Source: Myxococcota bacterium (lineage in GTDB: Bacteria > Myxococcota_A > Polyangia > Polyangiales > Houyiibacteriaceae). From it: a stretch of 62,606 nucleotides of DNA. Where the stretch lies: NCBI GenBank assembly GCA_020629955.1, contig JAHDCI010000008.1, forward strand, positions 1 through 62,606, read 5' to 3'. A program made the position numbers and the translations under genes. A model generated the notes under the pieces. The model was not told where the DNA came from and searched no databases. It was given only the letters and a program-made list of their open reading frames with translations. How positions within the stretch are numbered: the stretch's first letter is position 1; every line of letters begins with the position of its first letter. Shown in pieces: positions 8,144 through 18,000 of the stretch.

Positions 8144-9883
8144 TTAGCAGTCGTCCGAAACCGAAATGGTCTCTACAAGCCCTTCGCGGATCTGGTCACA
8201 GTACGTTCCGCTGAAGCGAAGCGCCCGGCCCCGAATCGTGTAGCCCGCGGGGGGGACGACGCGACCGTCCTGTCGAACTTCAACTTCGTCCGGACGTTCT
8301 GGCGGCGCGGTCAGCGCGAATTCACAGTCGGTGGTCGCCGCGATGATCGCTTCGAGCGCGGATGTGAGTGCCGGTCCATCGACAGCCTCATAGTATCGGG
8401 TGGCGCCGGCGCGTGCGCGCCCACCGGCGTCTGCGAACTGGTTGAGTGCTGTCTGAAGGGCGGGGATGCCGCTAGTGTCACCGCTGGGTTCGGGGCCGAC
8501 AATCCCGAGGACAAAGGTATCGACGCCGCTGCCGCGGAGGGCGCTGATGGCGGAGACCGTTGCCGGCACGGTCGCGCCGCAGTTCGGTTCTGGAAGACCA
8601 TCTGTCGCGAGAATCACGAATCGGTTCCGCGACGTCGGATTCGCGTCGATATAGCTTTGGACCGTGGCAAAGGCTGCTGGCGTCGGCGTATCGCCAGCGC
8701 GTGGGTCGACCGTCACGAGGCGAGCAGAGATTGTGCCGGCTGTCCCGAAGTCGATCGGCACATCAACACTGGTCGCCACGTCGCAGTTGTTTCGCTCAAC
8801 CGTGCCATCCATCTCCGGGAACGTCAGCATACCGAGAGCAGATTCCGAGAGCATCGGAAGAACCGTGCTCATCGCAGACTGAAGATCCATCCAGCGCGTA
8901 CCGCCAGAGGTAGAGGGCCAATCCATGCTGCCGGACCGGTCGACCACGAAGAGGAGTTCGATATCTTCCGGCGTTACTCCAAGGGTTTCGTTGTACGGCT
9001 CGCAGCAGCTCGCTTCGCAGTCCGGATCGGCGCAGTCGGTCAGTCCATCGCAGTCTTCGTCGCGTCCGCCAGAGCAGACCTCGGCACGTGGGGTGACGAC
9101 GCCGGAGCATGCGCCCCATTCGGAGTCATCACCAGAGCCTTCGCAGCGCTGAATGCCGCTCTCGCATTCGCCGACATCCTCGGTACCCGCGGGGCCCGAA
9201 TAACACGAGCGGGAGTCGCCGAGTGCACAAGTGCAACCTTCGTCGATACGCCCGTCGCAGTCCTCATCGAGGACGCCATCACATTCCTCGGTGTCGGGAA
9301 GAACTTCGCCCATGCATTCGCCCCATTCGGAGCCGGTCGTGGTGAGCACACACATTTCGCTTCCGGAGCGGCAGATTCCGCGATCGGCAGTCCCGTCGGG
9401 GCCTGAGTAGCAGGAGCGCTCTTCGTCGGTTCGGCACTCACAACCTTCGTCGACTTCGCCGTCACAGTCATTGTCGACTCCGTCGCAGACCTCGTCACCA
9501 GGTGTCCCCGAGCCGAGGCAGATATCCCACTCACCGAATTCGAAGTCGGAGATGCATCGCTGGCGACCGAGCACGCACGCGCCGACGCCGGCAAACGAAG
9601 GGTCGGCGACGTAACAGCGCTGTTCTGCGCCGGGGGAGCATGTGCAATCTTCGTCGACACGACCATCTGAGTCATCGTCGAGTCCGTTGTCGCAGGCTTC
9701 GCCGCCTTCGCCGCCGCCCGAGTCTCGCCCGCCGCCACCGGTATCTTCACCAGCGGAGCCGTCGTCGTTCATTCCGGAATCGGAGCGCCCAGTTGGCGGC
9801 GGCTCCCCCGAGCAATCGCAAGCGGCGAGTCCGAGACAGAAAATAAAGAAAGCAGAAGGAAAGCGTACAGAGCCCAAGCGCAT
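8144..9883 (-). CDS. Lipoprotein with MopE-type repeats and a vWA domain
   Basis: 579 residues. Lipobox LAAC at about 19-22; an Asp/Gly/Ser-rich linker; four Cys-rich MopE-like repeats containing DNDCDGEVDEGC-type motifs (DDDSDGRVDEDC, DNDCDGEVDEGC, DEDCDGRIDEGC, DEDCDGLTDC); then a vWA domain starting FVVDRSGSMDWPS with the DxSxS metal site; then a Cys-containing C-terminal tail. Such proteins are surface-exposed and common in Myxococcota. The repeats resemble metal-binding MopE segments of Methylococcus; the ligand here is unknown. A terminator follows. Confidence 0.9.
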   Translation of the reverse strand: MRLGSVRFPSAFFIFCLGLAACDCSGEPPPTGRSDSGMNDDGSAGEDTGGGGRDSGGGEGGEACDNGLDDDSDGRVDEDCTCSPGAEQRCYVADPSFAGVGACVLGRQRCISDFEFGEWDICLGSGTPGDEVCDGVDNDCDGEVDEGCECRTDEERSCYSGPDGTADRGICRSGSEMCVLTTTGSEWGECMGEVLPDTEECDGVLDEDCDGRIDEGCTCALGDSRSCYSGPAGTEDVGECESGIQRCEGSGDDSEWGACSGVVTPRAEVCSGGRDEDCDGLTDCADPDCEASCCEPYNETLGVTPEDIELLFVVDRSGSMDWPSTSGGTRWMDLQSAMSTVLPMLSESALGMLTFPEMDGTVERNNCDVATSVDVPIDFGTAGTISARLVTVDPRAGDTPTPAAFATVQSYIDANPTSRNRFVILATDGLPEPNCGATVPATVSAISALRGSGVDTFVLGIVGPEPSGDTSGIPALQTALNQFADAGGRARAGATRYYEAVDGPALTSALEAIIAATTDCEFALTAPPERPDEVEVRQDGRVVPPAGYTIRGRALRFSGTYCDQIREGLVETISVSDDC

Positions 9884-9908
9884 AATCCGTAGTGTAGAAG
9901 GGGGAGCG

Positions 9909-9932
9909 TAAAACTCCAGTCGAGACCGGAGT
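9909..9932 (-). terminator. Probable terminator after the trypsin-like protease gene
   Basis: ACTCCAGTC (9913-9921) pairs with GACCGGAGT (9924-9932) with one wobble. On the minus strand the hairpin is followed by four T residues. It lies just beyond the stop of the gene at 9950. Confidence 0.6.
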
Positions 9933-9949
9933 CTTTCAGCGAACGTTTT

Positions 9950-11065
9950 TCACGTTCGGCGACGGCGGATGAAGAAGAGCAATCCGAGTCCGAAAATCCA
10001 GCTTGCATGATCCTTGGTACTCGCGGCAGCGCAGGTTCCGACGGCACTTCGATAGATACCGGTCGGTGGGGGACCCGCGTCGAAGCCTCCCGCATCGAAG
10101 CCCCCCGCATCGAAGCCGCCCGCGTCAAAGCCACCGGAATCCGGAATGCTCGCATCTGGCGTGGAGGCGTCGGGCGTCCCGGAATCTACTCCGGTATCGG
10201 GACTTCCCGTATCGGGCATACCCGAATCCATCACGCCCGTGTCGGGAACGCCTACGTCGGGCATGCCGGCATCCATCGGCGGAGCGCCGCCGACGTCGGT
10301 AAATGCGGTTTGAACCATCGCCGCGTGGTGGGCGAGACGGACATAAAGCGTGTTGCCAAAGCAGAAGCCGTTGACCCGCGACGCGACGCCAATGATACGC
10401 CGATCGGCCGTGAATGCGGGCCCGCCGGAATCGCCGTAACAGCCTACTGGTTCGGATCCACCGATCTCGATTTCGCCCGCGAAAGTTCGTGAAATGCTGG
10501 ACGTCCGATGGCGCTTTTCGCCGACGAGCGAGGGGGGAACAGAGGAGGGGTGCAAACCGGATTGTTGCGTTCCGTAGCCGACATGATGTGTCAGATCGCC
10601 AACGCTCACCTCACCGTTTGTCTCGACCCAATCGTGGATTTCGTATCCAGACGAAAGTTCGCGATCCAGGATCATCAGTGCGAAGTCTTTGTTGTCCCAT
10701 GGTCCGCCGCACGCCGCGCCTGCTGGCGTACGGAGCTCGGAGACGCGGGCAACCTCTGTCGCGATATTGGAGTGCGTACCTGCGCGCAGCGAGATCCCCG
10801 ACGCCGACGCGAGTCGGTTAAACTGATCGCAGACGCAGTGAAGCGCGGCCACCGCAATGCGGGGATGAATCAACGTTGTCGTGCATTGACCCGCGCCCGA
10901 GCCGCCAAAGCTTGTGCGAAGAAGCAATACTCCTGTCCACTCAGTCGGACCAACGGGCGTCGCACCGATAAGTGGTGCTTCGCTCTCTCCGATCTCCTCG
11001 TACGTGGGTGGGGCTCCAACGCATGCGCTGAGCAACAAGATCAAAGCCAGAGAAAGACGCGCCAC
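9950..11065 (-). CDS. Trypsin-like serine protease, lipoprotein with MYXO-CTERM-like tail
   Basis: 371 residues. Lipobox LLSAC near 11-15. S1 protease domain with catalytic His76 (AALHC), Asp127 (NKDFALM) and Ser213 (GDSGGP). A 90-residue linker made of short repeats (MPDTGSPDTG, then four copies of GGFDA) follows. The end has Cys, a hydrophobic stretch (WIFGLGLLFFI) and RRRR, resembling the MYXO-CTERM sorting tail. Having both an N-terminal lipobox and a C-terminal sorting-like tail is unusual. Probably extracellular or surface-anchored. It is read divergently from the lysozyme-like gene. Confidence 0.92.
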   Translation of the reverse strand: MARLSLALILLLSACVGAPPTYEEIGESEAPLIGATPVGPTEWTGVLLLRTSFGGSGAGQCTTTLIHPRIAVAALHCVCDQFNRLASASGISLRAGTHSNIATEVARVSELRTPAGAACGGPWDNKDFALMILDRELSSGYEIHDWVETNGEVSVGDLTHHVGYGTQQSGLHPSSVPPSLVGEKRHRTSSISRTFAGEIEIGGSEPVGCYGDSGGPAFTADRRIIGVASRVNGFCFGNTLYVRLAHHAAMVQTAFTDVGGAPPMDAGMPDVGVPDTGVMDSGMPDTGSPDTGVDSGTPDASTPDASIPDSGGFDAGGFDAGGFDAGGFDAGPPPTGIYRSAVGTCAAASTKDHASWIFGLGLLFFIRRRRT

Positions 11066-11211
11066 TGTACGAAAGATGCACCAGAAATGGGCAAGGGATC
11101 AAGAGTGGCGTGGCGGAGGACCTGTTTCGCCCGCTTTTGCGAAGCGCGCTCACTTTCGTGACCGAACGTTCTCAACTGGACGAAGCCATCATTTATACGC
11201 ATTCTTCCCCC

Positions 11212-12756
11212 ATGCGTTTTTCGATTCTGCTTTCTGCTGCGCTATTGGCGTCGTGCTCGAATGTCGCCCCTGAATCGTTGGAGGAGTCGGAGATCGGGTT
11301 TGTCGAATCTCTCCTCTCCCCTGCCCAACGGCGTGAACGCGCGGGTCAAATCCGGGATGCTGCGGCTGCAGCGGGAATGACCGAAGGCTGGCTCCTCGCT
11401 GGCATCGCCGACGCCGAGACCGGCATGTCGCATTGCCACTCGGAACTCACGTGGGCCTGCATGGGGCCCTCGAGCCCAGACTGCGGCGGAGGCCCGGTGG
11501 TTGCGGGCGCGGGAGATGGTCCCTGCCCCGACCGTCAAGGAGGGCTCGGAATGTTTCAGTTCGACGCTGGGACGTACGAGGAGACCCTCGCCCGGGAGGG
11601 GGATCGAATTTTGAGCATCGCCGGCAACGTTGCTGCAGCGGTCGACTTTGTCGCGAATATGGTGATTCGTTCGACGTTTATCGATGGCGTCTCGAACCGC
11701 GCCGAAGCGATCGAATGGATGAACGGTGTGCGCATTGGAAATGCGCGCTGGGATCCGTGGGTGAGCACGGTCGTTCGCTACTACAACGGATGCAGCCCGA
11801 CTCGTGCCTGTTGGGCCAACCGCTACCCCCGCTACCGCGATTTTACCGCCGACGTCTACAACGAGATGGGCGCTGACTTCTGGGGCATGTCGAGTGGGGG
11901 GACCTACGCGGCAGCTTGGGTCGAGCAAACGTTTCCGCTCGCCTCCGAAGCGTTCCCGCTCGCACCTGGCGAAGAGTATATGGGCTTTTTGACCATGAGA
12001 AACGTTGGTACCGCCGAGTGGAATCCTGGCGAGGTGTTCCTGGGAACGACCGAGCCCCGCGACGGGGTTAGTGCGATTCGCGGCCCGGGCTGGGTCTCTG
12101 GCAGCCGCGTCGCGACGGTTCCCACCGTCATCGAAAATGGAGAGGAGGCGCGATTCGAGTTTTCGATCCAAGCGCCCACCACCCCCGGCACATATCCGCA
12201 GTACTTTAATCTCGTGCACGAGGAAGAGGGGTGGTTCGCTTCTCCCGGGGACGATGTTTTGCAAATCCGCGTGGAGGTCGAAGCGCTCCCATGTCCGGGA
12301 GGTCTCGGTGAGACATGGGAATGTGATGGCGACCAGCGACAGCGCTGCATCGACGCTAGCCTTCAGCGCCAAACCTGTCCCTCGGGCTGCGTCGACGGAG
12401 CGTGTGCCGGAACGCCGGATGATGCGGACGGTGACGGCCACAACTCCAGCGTAGATTGTGACGACAATAACCCTTCGATTTTCCCTGGAGCGGACGATCC
12501 ATGTGGGGACGGCATCGACTCAAACTGCGACGAACGACCCGACGATTGCGATCCTCCGCCCCCGAGCGGCCGCGATGCTGGGGTCGGCTCCGACGCGGGC
12601 GGCGGCTTCGATGGAGGAACCATGGACGATGCGGGCGGCGGCGATCGTGACCCGACCACCGGGGCAGGTTGCGGCGGCTGCTCAACCTCCGGCTCTCAGC
12701 CTCATTTCTTTGCTGTCTTTGGTCTGTTGCTCTTCGCGCGACGTCGCCGCCAATAG
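11212..12756 (+). CDS. Lysozyme/transglycosylase-like lipoprotein with NBR1-like Ig domain and MYXO-CTERM-like tail
   Basis: About 514 residues. Signal peptide with lipobox LLASC; a lysozyme-like helical domain (AAAAGMTEGWLLAGIADAET, GGLGMFQFDAGTY, VRYYNGC) in which Glu of ADAET is a possible catalytic acid; an Ig-like domain with the NBR1/FW pattern (FLTMRNVGTAEWNPGEVFLG); a Cys-rich region with a calcium-type DADGDGHNSSVDCDD motif; a Pro/Asp/Gly linker; and a C-terminus with Cys residues, a hydrophobic run (FFAVFGLLLF) and ARRRR. It probably acts on peptidoglycan outside the cell; activity is inference. The ATG at 11212 is chosen because the signal peptide starts there. Confidence 0.8.
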   Translation: MRFSILLSAALLASCSNVAPESLEESEIGFVESLLSPAQRRERAGQIRDAAAAAGMTEGWLLAGIADAETGMSHCHSELTWACMGPSSPDCGGGPVVAGAGDGPCPDRQGGLGMFQFDAGTYEETLAREGDRILSIAGNVAAAVDFVANMVIRSTFIDGVSNRAEAIEWMNGVRIGNARWDPWVSTVVRYYNGCSPTRACWANRYPRYRDFTADVYNEMGADFWGMSSGGTYAAAWVEQTFPLASEAFPLAPGEEYMGFLTMRNVGTAEWNPGEVFLGTTEPRDGVSAIRGPGWVSGSRVATVPTVIENGEEARFEFSIQAPTTPGTYPQYFNLVHEEEGWFASPGDDVLQIRVEVEALPCPGGLGETWECDGDQRQRCIDASLQRQTCPSGCVDGACAGTPDDADGDGHNSSVDCDDNNPSIFPGADDPCGDGIDSNCDERPDDCDPPPPSGRDAGVGSDAGGGFDGGTMDDAGGGDRDPTTGAGCGGCSTSGSQPHFFAVFGLLLFARRRRQ

Positions 12757-12761
12757 CATTT

Positions 12762-13067
12762 GGTGAAAAGGGCGAATTGGGGCATCGCCAAAGCTCGAGG
12801 ACGCGAATCGGGGCCCGCCGCGGTCTGTGACTCAAGGCGTCGATTTATCGCGTCCCTGCGATTGCAGGTGACCTGGTTTTAAGTGCCGCTTTCACCCACG
12901 TGGAATCGAGCATCACGGCTCCCTCGACAAAGATCTGGCGTCGTTCGTGAAGCGAGGAGCCCTTTCGCTCTTGAACGATCACCCCGTCCGTTTGGTTTCG
13001 GCACGTGTCTCGCGCTTTCGATAGGGCGGCGTTGCGAGATTCTGGACCATGGTCTTTTTCACCAGCC
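12762..13067. mobile_element. Possible remnant element with GGTGAAAA-type inverted ends
   Basis: The interval between the lysozyme-like gene and the glycosyltransferase gene (341 bp) starts with GGTGAAAAGGGC at 12762 and ends, on the other strand, with GGCTGGTGAAAAAGACC (13067-13051). These ends match each other and the right ends of R2 copies at 22216 and 29332. A minus-strand open frame fills much of the interval (to about 12860), but no transposase motif was recognised. Best read as a decayed non-autonomous element or IS relic. Confidence 0.35.
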
Positions 13068-13097
13068 TCCACGGCTTTGGCGAGACATGCTGCGTTC

Positions 13098-14210
13098 ATG
13101 AAACGCGTCTTGCTCGTATCAAAACCCGTCCAGCCTCCGTGGAACGATAGCAGCAAGAACCTCGCGCGGGATTTTGCCCTCGGCGCGACTCGATATCGGC
13201 CGGTGGTGCTGACGCGGCCGGGAAGTCACGCGCCCAGCGAGTCTGCGAGAAGCTGGGGCGGAATTCCTCCGGAAGCCGAAGTCGAGCAGTGGCCTGTCTA
13301 CCGAGCGGAGGGTGCGGCATTTTCACCACCGATCCTCGACCAAGTCTCTGTTCTTGGTGCCCTCGCGTTCGATGGTGTCGCGCGTCAAACGAAACTCTGG
13401 AGCTTTTTCTTCGCGCCGAATCCGAAGACCGCAAAGGTCGCAAAGATCAGCGCGAAGCTCGCGAGGAAAAGAAGCGTGCATATCGTCTGCTCCGAGCCGA
13501 GTCCCCAAGCCTCGCTCGAAAACTCGCTCTTCGCGGATTTGAACATTGTGCTCTCGGAGCGAACTCGCTCCCGATTTGAACAAGAGGGATTCGACGCAGT
13601 CCGTATCGATCCCGCGATTTCCCCTCTTGAACCCATCCCGGCGCGTGAACGTTTACAAGTGCGCGAACGCCTCGGTTTGCCAGCGGATCGCCCTCTCGTG
13701 GTGTTCGCCGGCGACCTGTGTACCGGAGGGGGAGGGGAACGGATTCTTGCAGCGCTTCATCGCTACCCGGACGGTCACTTGGTGATGGCAACGCGCGATA
13801 AAACAAGTGCTTCGCAGGAAAAGCGGGACGCATTGAAGCGAGAGTACGAAACGCTCTCCGAGAGAATCTCGTGGCTCGGAAATACGCCCGATATTCTCTC
13901 GTTGCTCGGTGCTGCGGACATCGTCGCGCTGCCCACAGATAGTCTCTACGCGAAAATGGACTACCCCTTGGTATTGCTAGAGGCGATGGCGATGGGTGTT
14001 CCGGTGCTCGTCACTCGGGGAACCCCGGCGGAGGAACTCGAGTCGGCCGGCGCAAAGGTCTGCGATTTGGAAACTGCGGAGATCGCGAAAGCTCTTGCCG
14101 CGGGTGTTCGTTCCGGGGTTGATGCTGAGAACGCAAAGCGGGTCGCGTCGCGATTTTCGAGGCAGCGCATGGCCAAGAGCTACGAATCCCTCTTCGACTC
14201 GTTGCTCTGA
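13098..14210 (+). CDS. Glycosyltransferase, GT-B fold (GT4-like)
   Basis: About 370 residues starting MKRVLLVSKPVQPPWNDSSK. The N-terminal half has the Rossmann-like donor/acceptor lobe; the C-terminal half has VVFAGDL, ISWLGNTPDILSLLGAADIVALPT and the ExxExMAxGxPV motif (LLEAMAMGVPVLVTRG), typical of GT4 retaining enzymes. It would transfer a sugar from a nucleotide donor; the acceptor is unknown. The ATG at 13098 is preferred over the upstream frame, which crosses the putative element. It lies 42 bp before a methyltransferase gene, so the two may make or decorate one glycan or lipid. Confidence 0.85.
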   Translation: MKRVLLVSKPVQPPWNDSSKNLARDFALGATRYRPVVLTRPGSHAPSESARSWGGIPPEAEVEQWPVYRAEGAAFSPPILDQVSVLGALAFDGVARQTKLWSFFFAPNPKTAKVAKISAKLARKRSVHIVCSEPSPQASLENSLFADLNIVLSERTRSRFEQEGFDAVRIDPAISPLEPIPARERLQVRERLGLPADRPLVVFAGDLCTGGGGERILAALHRYPDGHLVMATRDKTSASQEKRDALKREYETLSERISWLGNTPDILSLLGAADIVALPTDSLYAKMDYPLVLLEAMAMGVPVLVTRGTPAEELESAGAKVCDLETAEIAKALAAGVRSGVDAENAKRVASRFSRQRMAKSYESLFDSLL

Positions 14211-14252
14211 ATCGTCGTTCGGATCAGGGTCTTTCGGAGGGACGCGAGAAAG

Positions 14253-14978
14253 ATGATGCAGGACGAAACCGAACGAAGCCGGGCCTACTACGACGACTTC
14301 GCTGCGCGCTACGAAGACCCGCGCGGCGAGGGGTATCACGCTATGCTCGATCGTCTCGAGACTCTAGCCTTGAAGCCCTACGCGCAGGGAAAGCGAGTGC
14401 TCGAACTTGGATGCGGCACCGGTCTGATCATGGACCGAATCGCGCCCTATGCAGAATCCTTAGTCGGAATCGATCTCTCGCCAGGCATGGCGAAGAAAGC
14501 GCAAGAACGAGGACACGACGCGCGTGTTGGCTCCGTCACCGATCTGCCCTTCGAAGATCGTAGTTTCGATGTCGCTTTTAGCTTCAAGGTCCTCGCGCAC
14601 GTGCCAGAGATCGAAAAGGCGCTCGCGGAAGCGGCGCGGGTTGTGCGCCCAGGTGGGGTGATTCTCGCAGAGTTTTACAATCCAATGAGCCTTCGGTATC
14701 TCGCGAAAAAGGCAGCCGGACCTCAGCCGATCAGTGACGGTCGAAACGAAGCGGACGTCTTTACCCGATGGGACCTCCCATGGGCGATTTCGTCTCATCT
14801 GCCCGAGAACGTGGTGCTCGAAGATACGATTGGCGTTCGCGTCTTTACGCCCATCGCAGCGGTGCACCGGCTGCCCGTCATCGGCCCTTGGCTGCGCCGC
14901 GGAGAGGAGCTCGCGATGCATACTCCGCTCCGCCATTTTGCGGGCTTCTTGATCGCAGTTCTTCGGCGACAGGCGTAG
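14253..14978 (+). CDS. Class I SAM-dependent methyltransferase
   Basis: 241 residues. SAM-binding motif I is VLELGCGTGLIMDRI (about 49-63), followed by acidic VGIDLSPGM, GSVTDLPFEDRSFDVAF and a post-motif RVVRPGGVILAEF, as in the UbiE/Methyltransf_11 group. GGAGG lies about 13 bases before the ATG, slightly far. The substrate cannot be told; proximity to the glycosyltransferase suggests a small molecule or glycolipid. It converges on the large hydrolase lipoprotein gene with 34 bp between stops. Confidence 0.9.
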   Translation: MMQDETERSRAYYDDFAARYEDPRGEGYHAMLDRLETLALKPYAQGKRVLELGCGTGLIMDRIAPYAESLVGIDLSPGMAKKAQERGHDARVGSVTDLPFEDRSFDVAFSFKVLAHVPEIEKALAEAARVVRPGGVILAEFYNPMSLRYLAKKAAGPQPISDGRNEADVFTRWDLPWAISSHLPENVVLEDTIGVRVFTPIAAVHRLPVIGPWLRRGEELAMHTPLRHFAGFLIAVLRRQA

Positions 14979-15012
14979 TGCCGCCCGAAGCGCCGGCGAA
15001 TCTTGGCCGCCC

Positions 15013-18000
15013 TTACTCTTCCTGGAGGAAGTCGCAGGAGGAATCCTCAAGGCATTGATGGCCGAGAGGATCGCTATAGTAGCGAAGGTCTTGCCCGGAG
15101 GTGGCTCCCCATCGCGCGACGAGGTTGATGATGTACTGGCTCGTATCCCACGGGTCGACATCTTCGGTGTAGAAGACCTTATCAAAGCCATGCACGCCGT
15201 TTGGAATCGCGTAATAGTTCAAGAGGCCGCTGATGTCGCCACCGACGACCGGGCGCCATGGATCGACCCGCGGATTCATCGGGCCTGACGCCCGCACCCA
15301 TCGTAGCGGCCGGTCGAGACTCGGAGGGGTTAACGCGTCCGGTTCAATCGATTGCGCTCGACCATTCGCCGAGAACCTCTGACGACCTTCGGCGATATTG
15401 TCGATGTCGAACAGAAAGTTCTCTGCGCCTTCGATTGGGTGTCGACCGAGGCGGTCCACGCCCTCAAGCACGTGCTGTTGGATCAGAAGGTCGTTGGGAG
15501 TTGCGACGCCGTCGTAGAGCTCTCCAAACCACTCGGGTGCGGTCCACTCTCGTAGCCACGGTGGAGCGCCAGGTGGGGCGAAGGGGAGAAGTCCTGCCGC
15601 ACGTGCATAGGCGTTGCCCGCAGATACGGGAACACTCTGATCCCCGGTCGCGTTCAGGACCAAGAGATTCTTCGGGGCTGCGGGAATGTCGGTACTGCCA
15701 ACCGGTTCGAGGAACACGCGACGGGCAAAATTCACCGGGTCCGCGGGGTCGAGTCCAACTTGGGCGAGCATGAGGAGCCGGCGAAGAGATGGCGTCTGTC
15801 GCTTCATTCCAAACCCGGAGTGGGGGGAGATTAGCGGGCTCTCGGCGGCGAACTCCTCAAGGGCGTAGCTTCCGCACCGTTCACAAGCGCTGGGGTCAAC
15901 ACCGAATTGATCGATAAGAATGTCCGGTGCGCGTGGAGTCTGAAGCCGACAGTGCTCAAACTCGACTTCGAGGGATGCGCCTCGATAGATCTCGATTTGA
16001 AGCGGATCGTCTTCGTCCGCGGGGAACGGAATGCGGAACGCGCCGCCGACCCCATTCGTCGCGCCGGCACATGCAACCTCGTTGTTCTCAAGGTTCCGAA
16101 CCATCATGACGCTATCTGGCGCGAGGGCGTCGTCGGGCACACAGGCGAACTCTGTCTCCGCGCGGGTATTTCCCAGCGCAGAGAGGAAGTAGAGGGAATG
16201 CTCTCCTTCGGCGCACGAAGTGTTTTCTCCGAAACTTGCCGCAGGCCGGCTCATCACGAATGGCCCCATCATTCGCAAGTGCATCGCGGCGCGCACAAGC
16301 CCCATATCGATCCGAGCTGCGACGTCGGTAAGACCACCAGCGCCGACGATCGGCGCGACAGATCGGAGCGCAGGTTCGGCGCCTCCGGTGATTCCCGTAA
16401 CGATGCCGCCCAGGGAACCGCCAGTCATCGAGATATCAACATCGGGACCACCGAAATCGGGGCGTCCATTGCCGTCGAAGTCTCCGGCGATATCGCGACC
16501 ATCGTATTCGAACAGGTCTGCGTCGTACTCGAGCGGATCGTCTCCGATCATCCCGAGCGCCATGGGCGTGGCTCTTCGCCCGTCGAACGAGCGAATGATT
16601 TGAATCGCCCGCATGTGGTCGAGCACGGTCTGCCGGAGCACGTCCCGCGTATGGAAGACATACGCTGTCCAGAAATCTGCGCCGCTATCGGGCGTTCCAT
16701 CTCCGTTCACATCGGGCGCGCGACCATCCACCAGCGCGGGGGCGGTCGGGCTCAAGCAAACGCTCTGGAACAGGATCTCAAGCAAGTTCCCAATGCCATC
16801 TCCGACCGGGAGACCGTGGCCTTCCGCATTCAACATGGATGCCGCGATTCCGTGCTGGAGCATATAGCCGGCAAAGGGAATCGGTTCGGCGGCCGTGCTG
16901 CTGTAGCCGTGGACATAGAAGGCAACCGGGAAGGGCTGTTGATGCTCTGGGGTCTCTTTGGGCACGAAAGTCAGCATCGATACGCGCTCTCGGCCGATAC
17001 GTCCCTCGCCAGATTGGGAGTCGATGGAGAAACTCTCCGTGAGGTCCGTCTCGCCGCCCTCGCCAAGGTAGTAGGGCGTGTCGTGAAAAGTTAGAGTGAC
17101 GTGATCGAGATCCTCGTAGGTCGTCAGAACGTCTTCTACCTGCTCCTCTGTCAGTCCCAGCACCGCTGTCCCTGCCGTGCGGACGACCTCCAGGAACCTG
17201 TCTCCCGGTGCGACGATCGCGCTCCCTTGCACCTCGCATGCACGTCCGCCCTGCAACGTTGCGGGCACATAATCGACCGGAAACTCGTCGGCGAGACGTG
17301 CGAAGGGGCCCTCTCCGTAGAGGCCTGCGCGAAGCGTGTCGATATCCTCGTAGATGCTTTGTGTCGTAAAGGTCCACGCGAAGGCGATTTCATCCCAGCC
17401 GTTCTCCGCGAGCGAACCATACGTATCTGGGTGTCGCGAGAGGAGCTCCGGGAGTCGGTTGAGCTCTTCGTATTGTGAGTAGTGGTGCACCCCGTCGAAT
17501 GGGGAACGGACCGATTCGCCGTTTTCGCCAACAAGGCGCTCGGTGACAACAACCGCATACGTGCGGCGTCCGCGAAGCGGCAGAATCGGACGCAAGATGA
17601 GAGTCTTGGTCTCTCGCTCGTAAAACCATGTCATCTCGTCGACGGTCGAGAGCTCGTCTTGAATCGTGCCGTCGAAGGTGTTTGGGTGGTCGAGGTGCCC
17701 ATCGAAGTCTGTGTCTTCACCCGGGTCAAGGACGCCGTTTCCGTTCACATCTTCTTCAACCGTCTCGAAGAGCAGGTTCGACTCTGTGCTGCGCGGGTCG
17801 TGCTCGAAATAGAGATCTGTGCGGTCGAGCACGTAGTGGAAGTTGCCCGAGTTCACATCGAGGGGCATTGCCTCGCCGGTCTCCATGTCGACGACATACA
17901 CCGCGTGACGACGGAACCCTTCTTCGCTAAACGCCGCCGAACCGCCGCCCTGACGTTCAAAGAAATCGCGCACATCGACGTGTTCTGTGAACGGGATCGT

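Noticed and set aside
12845-13156. Minus-strand frame as a transposase fragment
   Set aside because: Considered because of the inverted ends, but no DDE or other transposase motif could be identified, so it is not called a gene.
15907-17094. 395-codon plus-strand frame opposite the large lipoprotein
   Set aside because: Antisense to a frame with signal peptide and hydrolase motifs; no domain seen in its own translation.
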